Below are positions 1 to 11,747 of a DNA stretch of 64,000 bases, in pieces. The position numbers and the translations under genes were made by a program. The notes below the pieces were generated by a model, which had not been told where the DNA came from, ran no database searches, and saw only the letters and a program-made list of their open reading frames with translations. The DNA lies in NCBI GenBank assembly GCA_022701365.1, contig JAKUHH010000150.1, forward strand, positions 124,001-188,000. The letters run 5' to 3'. The stretch is from Mycocentrospora acerina (Eukaryota > Ascomycota > Dothideomycetes > Pleosporales). Within the stretch, counting starts at the first letter, position 1. Each line of letters begins with the position of its first letter.

Positions 1-618
1 GAATAAATTTGAAAGTGCAGACAGTAGATAGGAATAAGGAATACAGTTGATGAGCGACGTTTTCCAAATCTCGAGACTGTAATGATCAAGTTTGAATGCT
101 AGTACTCGAAGATGTACGGTGGCTGAGGGGAGGACTTCGCATGCCGAGATAGGGCCGAGCGCAGCATGGCCGCACGCGTGCTCAACCGCGTTTCTGGATC
201 GCGACCAACTAAACACGCTCTCTCCAAGCAAATCAAATCCATGAAGAAGAAAAAGCACTTCTCATCAGGCATATTGTCCAATAGAACAAGACCGTTGTAG
301 CAGTAGGGCCGATTGAACAAGTCCTACACGCGTTGACACGCCAGAAGTCATGCCTGTACAAGGCCAACCATCTAACCAACCCAGGACACGTCTAAATCTA
401 ATGTACAACTTCGACCCTGATAGGCTACGATATTAAGTAACAGTTCAATTATCTAGAATCTTAGTAAGTTCACCTCCTTTCGCGAACATGCTTAGATTAA
501 GTCGAGTCTCATCAGAAACTATGTAGGCCTAGGAAATAACTAAGACCAGGCAGCTACCAAAAGAAAAGTATATGTTTGTGCGATGTGATGTGATATACTG
601 CGACTCGAGTAGATGCAA

Positions 619-696
619 TGCGAGATGATGCGAGGAGAGGCGAGACGAGACGAGACGAGACGAGATAAGACGAGATGAGGCGAGATGATGCGAGAC
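619..696. repeat. CGAGA/CGAGATGATG low-complexity tandem tract
   Basis: Imperfect pentamer and decamer units (CGAGA, CGAGATGATG) are repeated over about 80 bases, with related ATGTGATGTG-like sequence just to the left. It is a simple-sequence minisatellite with no coding role visible. Confidence 0.8.
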
Positions 697-1305
697 AATC
701 TAATTCGATACATTTTGTTTACTTTTGTACCCTTCCCACCCTCCCTCCAATCGCGCAATAGGGAGAACGTTTCCGCTCTCCAAACGGCACAGGGTGACAA
801 AATTCCATATCCTTTTTTGTAACACTTTAAATGCGCGAAGAACCATTGGAATTCATAGCAGAACCAGGCAACCCACCGCTAGACAAACAATCTCTGCGAA
901 AAAGGCGATCCATGTTCAAAGATTCACGAAACAAGTTTATTTCAGCAAGAAAAACTATAGATGAACAAAGACAACAAGTTAACTACCCACTGAAACGCAA
1001 AAAAGAGAGAAAAAAAACCAGGTAAACAATGAAAAGTATTAATAATACAAGGATCAAAGATTGTGTCAGCCAACCATATATGTTAAAACTTTCCAGCTAC
1101 TACAATACCGGGAATATCGTTTCTGAACTTTACAAGTAGCCAAACTTACGAATGCTACATCAACATTATATTCAACAGATGTATTCTTGCAGATCAGACT
1201 GATTGAGGTGAGTTCCTCCAATACTATACAGTGAAAGTGCTAGGAAAAAGACCGCGATTCCGTGACTTTTGTGGCATCTTGAATTAGAGGCATAATTACG
1301 ACAAA

Positions 1306-1325
1306 ATATATATATATATATATAT
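1306..1325. repeat. (TA)n microsatellite
   Basis: Ten uninterrupted TA units in an A/T-rich intergenic stretch. Confidence 0.9.
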
Positions 1326-1800
1326 TGGAAAACACCGTCGTCGTTTGAGCTTAGTTAGCACAAGCTTCAATACAGCTAAATTAGGCTTTGTAAGTTGATC
1401 AACAAAAATGAGGCCACAATGGAAAATTAGTCTCAACTCATAGTCGCTCGCCAAATTGGACGAGGACAAAAAGAGCAGAAAACGAGACAAAGAAGAAGAT
1501 CGGTTGGCAAAGGCCAAATTGCATTGCTGAGAGCCTGGATGGCTCGTTGCCTTTGCATGCGCAAAAGCAGCACATGCTTCTCTTTATATAGTGGGAGAGT
1601 GACCACAACGCCAACTCCAAGAAAAAGCCAAAGTCTATGATCCCCCTGAACCTTTTTGAACCCATGTCGAAATCCGATGTATTAAGAGTGAGATGGAGAA
1701 CGGGCGTCTGACTGATCGGAGTGGGGTATCCAGGATATCCTCCTCCGTGGTGCTCGCGTGCGCTTGCCCATTGCCACACGTGCGAGCACCCAAACGCGGT

Positions 1801-2408
1801 CTACCGGTGCATTGTGCACTTTTCGAGCGCAGCCAGCAGTTCAGGTCTCTCTGCGAGCGCCTGGCGAGCCTGTGCGTAGTTGAACCACTGTCTCGAGCGC
1901 TTGTGCATCTCGGGCCATTGCGCTTCCTGCCTCTCGACAACAGCCTCGAAGAAGTGGTACGAGGCCTTTGGGGCGTGTGTTGTGAGCTGGTCCGGCTTTC
2001 GCCTCTCTCCAATGAGGCCGAGATCGTAGCTGATGTTGCATACTATGCCAGCCTCTTCCCAGGCCTCGCGTTTGGCGGCGTCTTGTGCGGTTGCCTCGTC
2101 TGTCTCCCATCCGCCCTTGGGGAGAACCCAGCCATTGCGTTTGGTGGACTGGATGAGGAGAACGTAGTACTTGTCGGCAGAGAGAGGGACCACGCCTGCG
2201 ACAAGTCGTTCACCCTGGGCTCCGTATCCTGAGGGGAGATTAGCGGGAGGCGAAGGATGCAATGGCGAAATAAGGGGCAAATTTGGATTTTTTTTTGGGA
2301 AATTAAAAGAATTTTGTGCAAACTTGGAGTCTCACAGGCGCACTTACGCTGGTTGACGCGACCGGTGCGCGACTGCATGGGCAGCTGCTGAGTGGCGGCG
2401 GCGGCCAT
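1801..2408 (-). CDS. APS1: Nudix diphosphoinositol polyphosphate/diadenosine polyphosphate phosphohydrolase
   Basis: Two exons on the minus strand, 2408-2348 and 2228-1801, give 162 aa. The intron has a GTAAGT donor at 2347 and an AG acceptor at 2229. After splicing, the start reads into RYGAQGERLVAGVVPL, the usual opening of fungal Aps1-like enzymes. The Nudix box follows directly (PKGGWETDEAT, then REAWEEAGI), with the catalytic REXXEE glutamates intact; as in yeast Ddp1, the first Nudix Glu is one residue earlier than in the textbook pattern. Family members hydrolyse diphosphoinositol polyphosphates and diadenosine polyphosphates, and yeast Ddp1 also acts on polyphosphate. The length matches fungal orthologues. 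The start is the first ATG in frame and sits in a good context (gccATGG). It is divergent from ATE1, about 1 kb away. I am confident of the family and less so of the preferred substrate. Confidence 0.9.
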
Positions 2409-3457
2409 GGCTACGGCGGGGAGTGGGTGGAGAAGCGGGTTTGGCGGGAGTGAAGAGAGCTCCCGACGTGCTGCTTGCTATTTACAGGGCAGAAGCGCAG
2501 GGCAAGGGCAGGGTGGGCAGAGCAGAAGCGAGCTGAAGCGGTGAATGGGACCGAACAAGCAGCGAGGGAGCAGGTGCTGGGACGGGGCAAGTGTGAGGGA
2601 GAGGCAGGGTGCAGGCGTCTGTGTGTGTGGGTGGGTGGAGGTGGAGGTGGAGGTGGAGGGTGAAGAGTGAAGGGTGGTGAGGCTCAGTCCCGCGGGGGAC
2701 GGGGCTGAGGGTGTTGAAGGAGCCGGCGAGGAGCAAACGAAGACATGCTGAGGGTTGGGTTTAGTAGGTCGTTCGGGTCAGGGACTTTTTGAGTGGGAGA
2801 CTAAAGCTCGCGGAACCCTCACTGCTGGACACGCCAAGGCCCACCTGCATGCGGACGCAGCGCCCGGGAGAATTTGGGACGCTGCACAATTCTGCACCGG
2901 CCTCGCTCGCAACAAGCAATTCCTCGTCCGGGCGGGCCGCTCATAGGCTGTCGCCGTCCTGGACGCAGTCGCATGCGCGTAGCTGAAGTGCCGGTGGGGG
3001 CACGCGAGAGGAGCGCGGTGCGGCCTGCAGCGTCCCTGCCTGCCTGCCCGTCTGACACTCGCCGCCTGTCTGAGTGACGTACGGGCATAAAAGGCACGGC
3101 TGGCCCAGTAGAAAGCGCGCTGCCGACCCCGTGAAGACGTCGAAGGTCAATCCTGGAGGGCCGTCTGCACGCCGTGGACACGGCCTTGACCCCACGACTG
3201 TCCATGCCGCTGGCGCCGCCGTCCATGCCCGTCTCACCAATTGCTGCAGCGACAGAGGCAGAGTAGAACGTCTGAGCAGAGCCCCGTCTCCAGACGCATG
3301 AGTGCGAGCAGCAGGCTCATATTCCACCCCTCTCTCCCCCCCAACAGCTGTCACCGCCGTCGCCCGCTCCACCAGCACAAGCTCTCGCTGCGACACCACT
3401 CCGTTCCTGGCCTGCCCCCACCCACTGTGCGCTTGCTCCCACGCTTACGCTGCCCTC
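2409..3457. other. Divergent intergenic region APS1/ATE1
   Basis: A GC-rich stretch between two divergent genes that should contain both promoters. Open frames here on both strands have skewed composition and no family motifs, and I regard them as chance. A GGT/GGA-rich run at about 2621-2660 is low complexity. Confidence 0.6.
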
Positions 3458-5628
3458 ATGCAGTCCCGTGTGACGCCCTACGGTACGTCGTTGCTCCAAC
3501 CATTCATCGCCAATCCAGCTCGTGCCTGGCTGGCTGGGTACAAAATTCCCTTTGTCTCCAGCCTGGCAAACACGACTCGCCCAAGCACTGCAGAGAGCAT
3601 CCTTGTTGACTTCGGTTCGCAGGCTATAGTAGTGAGTCCTGTGGATATTGCAAAGACGTGCCCGGAGGCCATCGCAAGCCGGATTCTCGTACGTTAATCT
3701 TCTTCTTCTTTTCTTCTTCCCAGGTGAGCGGGCACAACGGTCAATGTCACGCGACCAAACTGCCGCCGTCAGAGCGGTCAAGGGTCTACCACACGTCGAG
3801 TCAACGTCAGCCTGCACATCTTTAGACCAATGCCACGACTCTTCGACACGCTTGCCGCAGGTAACGCCTTGCAGAGAGTGAAGCAAAGTGCTTGGTTCTG
3901 TTGTATGGCCATAGAACTGCAGTCTCATTCTCGTGATTTTGCTTGCTTGAAGTTGTGCGCGACCTTCGTCCACATTACCGGACCAAATTCCAGCATTTTC
4001 GTACCTGCCTCTTTTAGACGCCACGTCACATCTCGATCTCTTACAAGCCATTTCGAGAGAGCCCAGGCGAATCAATTTCGTTCGTGCACTGACAAGACTG
4101 TGAAAATTAGGTGCTTGTTATTATTTCTCGTCTAATGCCTTGACAACCGAGGTTTATCAGATCCTCGTCGATCGTGGTTGGAGACGGTAAGTGATGACTA
4201 CAGCAGTGCAGGGATAGTAATCACTGGCTTTTTGCACTTCAGCCAAAACGTTGTATGAATAAGCGCTGACAGCAACACACAAGGTCAGGCACCATATTCT
4301 ACAAGCCAGACGTTTTGCGTCATTGCTGTCCCCACTACACAATTCGGTACGCTCTGCACGTGACTGCTACTTGAACATAACGACCAACTGGGAAACAGCG
4401 TTCCCGTTGCCTCATTCAAACCTTCAAAAGACCAGCGACGGACAGTCAATAAGTGGAACGACCATGTCCTGGGCGAAGAGTATCAGAAAGAAGCGATTAA
4501 ACTGTACCCCAAGTCGAGACAGTACGTTGAAGCATTGGCTGCCACATGATCTTGGTCTAACTTGCACAGAGAGAAGGCCAAACTAAAAAGCACATTCGAT
4601 CTGTCTTTGGAGATCCAAAAGGCAGAGTTGAAGAATGTCAAGCAGCCACCAGTACCTGCCCATAAATTCGAGGTGACATTGGAACCTGCCAACTTTACAG
4701 ACGAAAAGTTCGAGGTGTACAAAAACTACCAAGAAACTGTCCACAAAGACAAGCCTTCTGAGATTTCGCAATCTGGTTTCAAACGCTTCCTCTGCTCGTC
4801 ACCGCTACAAGAGAGTTCAAGACAGGTCAATGGAAAAACCCAACTACTAGGCTCGTATCACCAGTGCTACCGTCTTGATGGTCGTCTAATTGCCATGGGT
4901 GTACTGGACTTGTTGCCCCAATGTCTCAGTGCCGTCTACCTGATCTATCATTCCGACTTTGAAAAGTGGCAGTTTGGGAAACTGAGTGCTCTAAGAGAGG
5001 CTGCCCTAGCACTTGAAGGCGGTTATGGGTACTACTACATGGGCTACTACATCCACTCATGTACCAAGATGCGGTACAAGGGTGACTACAAGCCGCAATA
5101 TGTTCTGGACCCAGAGTCATACGAATGGAATCCTCTAGATGGTGAATTGAAAGACCTTCTCGACAAAAAGTCATACGTCTCATTGTCGAGGGAGCACCGA
5201 GCTAAAGGTACCGGGGGGTCGTTAGCCCCTGCGGAAGACGCTCTCACAAAGCCCGCAGGAGACGGCTCGCAGGCTGCTGACCTCTCCGACTTTCCTCTAC
5301 CAACGGCGACAGAAGGGGGGCAAGCAGTGCGGGATGGCATGTCTTTGTTCGATTTGAAGGTTCCTGGGCTCATGACACCAGAAGAGATTGAAGAGCATCT
5401 CAATCTCGACGCAATGCCCATAAGGGTGAGGGGCAGAATGGCAAAGGCAAGGGTAAGATTATTTGTTTTATGGAATTGCACTAGTTTGGAGCTGACCCGT
5501 TGCAGGATCTAATGTCCTGGAATAGTAGTGATATACGGGATTCTCAATCAGTGAAAGGAATCATCGGCGAGTTGGTCGCGTGTTTGGGACCAGAGGCTGC
5601 GTCGAAGGTTGCCGTGGAGCTTGGATGA
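3458..5628 (+). CDS. ATE1: Arginyl-tRNA-protein transferase
   Basis: Seven exons: 3458-3482, 3623-3688, 4111-4186, 4284-4346, 4399-4521, 4570-5452 and 5506-5628 (452 aa). All phases agree. The N-terminal domain has ESCGYCKD (Cys15, Cys18), then LVDRGWRRSG and a paired-Cys motif RHCCPHYTIR; these cysteines are conserved in the family and are reported to bind an Fe-S cluster. FKPSKDQRRTVNKW leads to the GNAT-like C-terminal domain (about residues 190-320: SYHQCYRLDG, VLDLLP, YYMGYYIHSC). The enzyme adds Arg from Arg-tRNA to N-terminal Asp, Glu or oxidised Cys, creating N-degrons for the Arg/N-degron pathway in cytosol and nucleus. Intron 2 is long for this genome (422 nt); the others are 48-140 nt. 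A low-complexity, less conserved tail of about 110 residues follows the catalytic domain. The first exon codes for only eight residues plus one base and is easy for gene finders to miss. Confidence 0.92.
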
Positions 5629-5867
5629 ACGTATTGAGGGGGAGTGCCCAATCTTGCAACATACAAAGATGTGCTGGCCTACTTTATCTTTCAATACTAT
5701 TAGATTGTCCTTCTTGTGCCACCGACTTACAAAAGACGTGAATATTTGATACATTCCATTATCCAGTCTAACCATTTTGGACATTCCGAGGTTGTTGCCA
5801 AGACGTCTGAACCCATCAACTATGAAATGTCTCCCGCGCAATCCGACCATCGTTGCAACGCAGCAAC

Positions 5868-6932
5868 ATGTCTTCCCCCACGATTACGCTCGTGGTGCGC
5901 CCGCGTGGTAAGTTTGATTGAGTCTTGTTCCTCTACCCTTCTTTTGCCCTCTCACACCCTCCGCTTCTGTCAATTGCAACAGTGCTGACAAGTATACAGG
6001 CCGCCCGATCAAGAATCTGCCCGAGACCATCACCGTCAGCCCCGAGGCGTCGACTGCACAAATCTACGAAGCGCTTGCAGCTGCGTCGAAGTTTTCCATC
6101 CACCGACTGAGGGTTACAAAGGGCAGCGATGGGTCTGGTCTTTCCAATGGCGGGAATATCACGGTACACGAGACGGGACTGAGGAACAAGAGTGCTGTGG
6201 ATGTCAAGGATTTGGGTATGCTGCATTCCAGATTCGACTCGACTTTAGGCATATCTAACAGATTACTCAGGCCCCCAGATTTCCTGGCGAACCGTCTTCA
6301 TCGTCGAATACCTCGGACCCCTCCTCATCCACCCTCTTATCTACTATGCGCGTCCTTTGATCTACGGCACCTCGGCACCTCCCTCCCAGCTCCAAAAGTT
6401 TACCTTCATCATGTGTGTTATCCATTTTGCGAAGCGCGAGTATGAGACTCTGTTTGTGCACCGCTTCTCCTCTGCCACTATGCCCGCGAGCAACATTGTC
6501 AAGAACAGCGGTTACTACTGGCTGCTTTCTGGTTTCAACCTTGCCTACTGGTCATACGGACCCAACAGTCCTGCTGCGCGTCCTTCAAACCCACTGCTCA
6601 CATACCTGGGGCTGGCACTGTTTTTGATTGGAGAGAGCTGCAACTACAGCACACATATGACGCTGAGGGACCTTCGTAGGCCAGGCAGCACAGATCGCGG
6701 TATCCCACAAGGTTTGGGGTTCAACCTTGTGACGTGCCCCAACTACATGTTTGAAGCCATTGCCTGGATTGGCGTGGCGCTTGTCAACTGGAGCTTGAGC
6801 ACAGTCATCTTCATCATTGTCGCGGTCGGGCAGATGGGCGTGTGGGCATGGAAGAAGGAGAAGCGGTACCGCAAGGAATTTGGCGACAAGTATAAGCGCA
6901 AGAAGTATGCGATCTTGCCTGGTATCTGGTAG
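5868..6932 (+). CDS. TSC13: Very-long-chain trans-2-enoyl-CoA reductase
   Basis: Three exons, 5868-5907, 6000-6215 and 6271-6932, give 305 aa. The N-terminal ~80 residues form the ubiquitin-like domain typical of the family. They are followed by hydrophobic segments and the steroid 5-alpha-reductase C-terminal domain, containing TCPNYMFEAIAW (Tyr244, aligned by motif with the catalytic Tyr of yeast Tsc13; inference) and the closing RKKYAILPGIW. The enzyme performs the last, NADPH-dependent step of each very-long-chain fatty-acid elongation cycle in the ER membrane, feeding sphingolipid synthesis. The Lys-rich C-terminus fits an ER membrane protein. It lies 239 bp after ATE1 on the same strand, with no sign of a shared transcript. 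The product length equals that of the family. Confidence 0.93.
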
Positions 6933-7454
6933 GCTGCGGCCAAGCCGAGAGAGAGAAAGAGAGCTGAGGCTCGCGTCCAGTCAGACGGGTCCGTGTCGCT
7001 GTGGCGAAACCACAAAGGAGCGTAAGCAGGCAGAAAGCAGCTTCCCCGTTGCCTGTTTTGTGTCGAGGGAGAAATGCTCCGGTCAGGCTGAGACGCAGGC
7101 AGATTCAATCATCTAGCCTAACAAGCGCTGCCTGCCTGCCTGCCTTGTCCCAATAATACAATTGTTCAAACCCATTCCGCCCCAAAAGAAAGCCTACCCC
7201 TCACCACTTGACGCAGAGTGATGCACACACACGATGCACATATGCACATGATGTTCCTTCCCTCTCTCCCTCTCCCGACGCCAGCAACCCGTAGATAGCT
7301 AACAAGTGGCACAAACTGGCAGCGGGCGGCGCCTTCCTTCCCTCGGGAGGACGCGAGTCAGGATCCCTGCGCAAGCGCGAGGGGCAAGTCCTCATCCATC
7401 CATCGCCTATCATCCTTCCTTCCCCCCCCACTTCAGCTCAGCTCTCTCACCGAC

Positions 7455-7494
7455 AGCTAGCTAGCTAGCTAGCTAGCCGGCCAGCCAGCCAGCC
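7455..7494. repeat. AGCT/AGCC tetranucleotide tract
   Basis: Tandem AGCT units pass into AGCC units (CCGGCCAGCC). Simple sequence, intergenic. Confidence 0.85.
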
Positions 7495-7556
7495 ATCTGC
7501 CTGCCTTGCCTTATTCCAGGCAACGGGGTCCTGGGGCCCTCGTCCCTCGTCCACAA

Positions 7557-7603
7557 TGTCCTATGTCCTATGTCATATGTCATATGTCAAATGTCAAATG
7601 TCG
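7557..7603. repeat. Heptamer tandem repeat (TGTCNTA/TGTCAAA)
   Basis: Seven-base units TGTCCTA, TGTCATA and TGTCAAA are repeated six or more times with stepwise divergence, upstream of the ppo gene. Neighbouring units are more alike than distant ones, as expected of tandem duplication. Confidence 0.85.
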
Positions 7604-8329
7604 TACGACCAGGGAGGGGTAGCCACTTTCCTAGCGGGACGGGCTCAGCTCCAGGAATGCAAAGGACACACACACACACAAAAAATAAGCCGTTTGCCCG
7701 TTTGTGGGTTTGGTTGCCTATCGCGAACGTGTTTGGTATTGTGCGGGGTGTGATTGGTTGGGTGGGAGGGGGAGGGGGGGGCTTGCATGGCGGGCCGCGG
7801 TGGGTGGGCGTGCGTGCGGCTGAGCTGAGGGAGGGAGTGGCGGACGGTGAGTGGAGGGTTGGGGGTGGAGGGTGGTTTTGCCTGGTGGGTGGTGTGTGCG
7901 TGTGCGTGTGTTGCGTGGACTGAGGTATAAGAGGAGCTGGGGGGAGGGTGTTTGGTGGTGATTATTTAACTTTTTGTTTTTGTTTTCGTAGGAGAGAGAG
8001 AGAAATTGTATAGCTATTCTGTCTGTCTGCTGGATAGTTACCTACTGTGACTGTGTGTGTGAGAGAGAGAAATATCTGTATTGGAATCTTGCTTGAGTGG
8101 AGTGAGAGGTCTTTGGTTTTGGGGAAATATACCGAGATAGCTTGCTTGGATTAGAGGAGTGAGTGCTTGTTGTTTCTTTTTCTTGGGGTCATATCTGCAC
8201 TCGTCATCTGCGGGATTCTCTTGGGGTCTAGCTCGGTGCTGCTGTGTTGTACGATAAAGCTTTACTTGACCGGCTGCTCATCTTCTAGACAGGGCTCTGC
8301 CGATTTCCATCAGCATCAATTTATTTGCC

Positions 8330-11300
8330 ATGACGTCCGAGGCAAAGGCAGCGTGGGATAGCCACGTCGACACGCGAACAGGTACTGCACCGCCCAAAGC
8401 CGCCGAGATCTCTGAACTCGATAAGCTGCGCAAAGCCATCGGTGGACCTTTCAAGTCCATAGCATCTCTGGTTGGAGCTGCGTCTGCCCCGTTGCCAGAC
8501 ACACAAACTGGCGATGGATCCAAGATCAAACCGGAGGAGGACCATGCCTTGATCAGCAAAATTGAGGGTGGTCTTCGAGACATGTCGTTCCTCGGAGTCG
8601 AGAACATACAGACTCTGCTGCAGCTGCAGAAGGAGAAGATGACGGGCGAGTACACAGACGACAAGACGTATCTAATGGAGGGGCTGGTTCGTACTGCTGC
8701 CGCGCTACCAGATGGCTCCAAGATGCAGGATACCGTTACCCAGCAGTTCATCACGCAGCTTTGGAACGACTTGCAGCACCCCCCGCAGTCGTATCTGGGA
8801 TCAAAGTTCCAGTACAGATCTGCAGATGGCTCCAACAACAGTCTTGTGCATCCGCAGCTTGGTGCAGCAGGAACGCCGTATGCGAGGACCGTCAAGCCGA
8901 ACATGATGCAGACGCCCGCACAGCCTGACCCAGGTGTTGTATTTGACAGCCTCATGACAAGGAAGCACTCAGAGCTGCACCCTAATCGTATTTCAAGCAT
9001 GCTTTTCTATCTAGCATCGATTATCATTCATGACTGCTTCCGAACAAGCCATGAGGATTACTCGGTTTCGATGACGAGCTCATATCTTGATCTATCGCCG
9101 CTGTATGGAAGCAACCAGAAAGAGCAGGATTTGATGAGGACGCGACTGGATGGCAAGATTAAACCCGACTGCTTCTCCGAGGCGAGGCTGTTGTTCTTCC
9201 CTCCTGGTGTTGGTGCCCTGTTGATCATGTTCAACCGATTCCACAACTACACTGTCGAGAACCTGGCGAATATCAACGAGGGAAATCGATTCGCGAAACC
9301 CGTTGCGCCAAAGGATGCGAGTGACGAAAAGGCCAATGAGAAGTTTGAAGCACAGAAGAAAAAGTATGACGAGGATTTGTTCCAGACGGGTCGTCTCATC
9401 ACCTGCGGTCTGTACGTCAACATCATCCTGGTTGACTACGTCCGCACGATTCTCAATCTCAACCGAACAGACAGCAATTGGCAGTTGAATCCACGTGCTG
9501 AAGTCAAGGGGTTGTCTTTGGGTACTGGAAATCAGGTTGCAGCTGAGTTCAATCTGGTGTACAGATGGCACTCGACAGTGTCGGACCGCGACGAGAAGTG
9601 GACACAGGAGATGTGGGATAGTATGTTTGGCGAAGGCCGCGATCCAAAGTCGATTGGCAAGTACGAGTTCCTCGGAAAGCTGAACGAGGTGTACAAAAAG
9701 ACCGACCCAGATCCGTCGAAACGCGAATTTGCTGGTCTCAAGAGGAACGAGAATGGCACACTGCCCGACGACGGGCTGGTTGATATCTTGACTTCCAGTG
9801 TCGAGGACTGCGCCAACTCGTTTGGTCCAAACAGAGTGCCCGCCGTGTTCCGAGCTATTGAAGTCCTCGGTATTGAACAGGCACGCTCGTGGAATCTGGG
9901 CACGTTGAACGAGTTCAGAAAGTACTTCCATCTCGAGCCACACAGGACGTTTGAAGATATATCAAGTGACAAGTATGTTCAAGAGCAGATGAGGCATCTT
10001 TATGGTCACCCCGACAAGGTTGAAATCTACCCTGGTATTGTTGTAGAAGACGCGAAAAAAGCAATGGCTCCAGGTTCTGGTCTAACCCCCTCGTACACCA
10101 CATCCCGAGCTGTGCTTTCAGATGCCGTCGCGCTCGTCCGCGGCGACAGGTTCTACACAACGGAATACAATCCCCGCACACTGACAAACTGGGGATTCAC
10201 TCTCGTCGAGTCGGACAACAGCGTCGACAACGGGTGTGTATTCTACAAGCTCTTCCTGCGTGCGTTCCCACAGCACTTTAAGCAGAACAGCGTTTACGCA
10301 CACTACCCCCTTACTATTCCCTCGGCAATGAAGGATGTGCTTAAAGATTTGAAGAGGGACCACTTGTACGACTTTTCAGAGCCCAAACTCACTCCCCATC
10401 CTCGCCTTGTGGACGAATACGCTCTCGCGACGAAAATCATGAAAGACCAGACCACTTTCAAGGTCACCTGGGGCGCCGCGATGGAGTACATCATGGGTCC
10501 CACAGCCAAGGACTTTATGCTCGCGGGTGACGGGCCCAAGAACGCCTCATCCCGGGCCATGGTGTCGAAAGCGCTGTACGTGTCCGACTGGGACAAGGAA
10601 GTGCGCAAGTACTATTCTATAAAGACGAAAAAGCTGCTCGCCACCAAGAGCGCCAAGATTGCCGACTTTACGCAGGTAGACATCATCCGTGATGTCGGCA
10701 ATCTCGCACACGTCCACTTTTGCGCGGAGCTGTTTATGCTCCCGCTCAAGACGGACGAGTTCCCGCACGGCATCTTCACAGAAGCAGAACTCTACCTGAT
10801 TATGAGCAGCGTCTTCGCACTCATCTTTTTTGACGTCGACCCCGCGTCCTCGTTCCCGCTACACATCAAAGCCCACAAGGCGACACACATCCTCGGGGAC
10901 GTTGTCGAGAAGAACGTCGAAGCAATCGCACACTCAGGCATTCTCTCCCGCGCCATGCAAGCCATCTGGCCACAGGATTCCACCATGAAGAACTACGGAA
11001 TCCACATGATCCAGCGGCTTCTTGCGTCCAAGATCCCGCCCAAGGATCTGGTGTGGGGCCACCTGCTCGGCACAGCGGGCGGCATGGTGTCGAACCAGGG
11101 CCAGCTCTTCGGGCAGATAATCGAGTTCTTCCTGCTGGGAGACGGCAAGAAGCACTGGGCTGATGTGCAGAAGCTCGCGGCGCAAGACACGCCCGAGGCG
11201 TGGGAGAAGCTCGTGCACTACACCATGGAGGCTAGTAGGTTGAACGGCGAGACTGCCGTGCTGCGCGAGGTTGCTACTCCTACTTCTCTTTCCACGGCGG

Positions 11301-11747
11301 CGGGCAAGAAAATCGACCTCGCTGCCAAGGATACCGTGTTTGTCAATCTCCGCGCTGCGTCTCATGATCCTGTTGCGTTCCCCAATCCTCATGAGGTTGA
11401 TCTCACGCGGCCGCTGGATAGCTACATCCACTTGGGCCATGGCCCGCATCAGTGCCTCGGCCTGCCAATGACGCGGGTAGCACTCACGAGTATGCTGCGG
11501 GAGGTGGCGCTGCTGAAGAACTTGCGGCCTGCGCTGGGGCCGCAGGGCAAGGTGCATAAGATAGTGAAGAGTGGAGGCGAGTATCCATATCATGCGTATT
11601 TGACGGAGAACTGGGAGAGGTTTTGGCCGTTTCCTTGTGGTAAGTTTTTTTTTTTTCTAATTACCCCTTCTTATGACTGGGGAGTTTTCTTTTTAAAAGG
11701 ATAATTGCTAATAACGTGCAGCTTTGAAGGTTAATTGGGATGCGTAG
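8330..11747 (+). CDS. ppoA: Psi-producing oxygenase: fatty acid dioxygenase-cytochrome P450 fusion (linoleate diol synthase type)
   Basis: Two exons, 8330-11639 and 11722-11747, give 1111 aa; a huge first exon and a tiny last exon coding for ALKVNWDA. The N-terminal animal-peroxidase-like domain has the distal haem His (IIIHDCF, His234) and the YRWH motif (radical Tyr411, proximal His414). The C-terminal P450-like domain has the haem-thiolate motif GHGPHQCLG (Cys1042) and an SNQGQ segment in the position of the Asn-Gln motif linked to hydroperoxide isomerisation. Because the Cys is present, a working diol synthase of PpoA/LDS type is more likely than a PpoC-like enzyme, which lacks it. Such enzymes oxidise linoleic or oleic acid to hydroperoxides and dihydroxy oxylipins (psi factors) that tune sexual and asexual sporulation and mycotoxin output. 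The PpoA versus other LDS assignment is inference. The exon is unusually intron-poor for this family. Confidence 0.92.

Larger units (their letters stand above)
1..1800. other. Intergenic, no gene seen
   Basis: No open frame here carries a recognisable family motif or can be joined by splicing into a plausible protein. The stretch contains a CGAGA-type low-complexity tract and a TA dinucleotide run (listed separately). The right part should hold the 3' untranslated region of the minus-strand Nudix gene that ends at 1801. Confidence 0.6.
6933..8329. other. Long leader/promoter region of the ppo gene
   Basis: About 1.4 kb without a supportable gene. It holds the 3' end of TSC13, several simple repeats (listed separately), TG- and GA-rich runs around 8040-8070, and a CT-rich segment ending in tag just before 8290 that could be a 5'-UTR intron acceptor. 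Such a long upstream region fits a regulated oxylipin gene. Confidence 0.5.

Noticed and set aside
3317..4075. 252-codon minus-strand open frame
   Set aside because: It is antisense to ATE1 exons 1-2 and intron 2, has no family motif, and its composition is that of a shadow frame.
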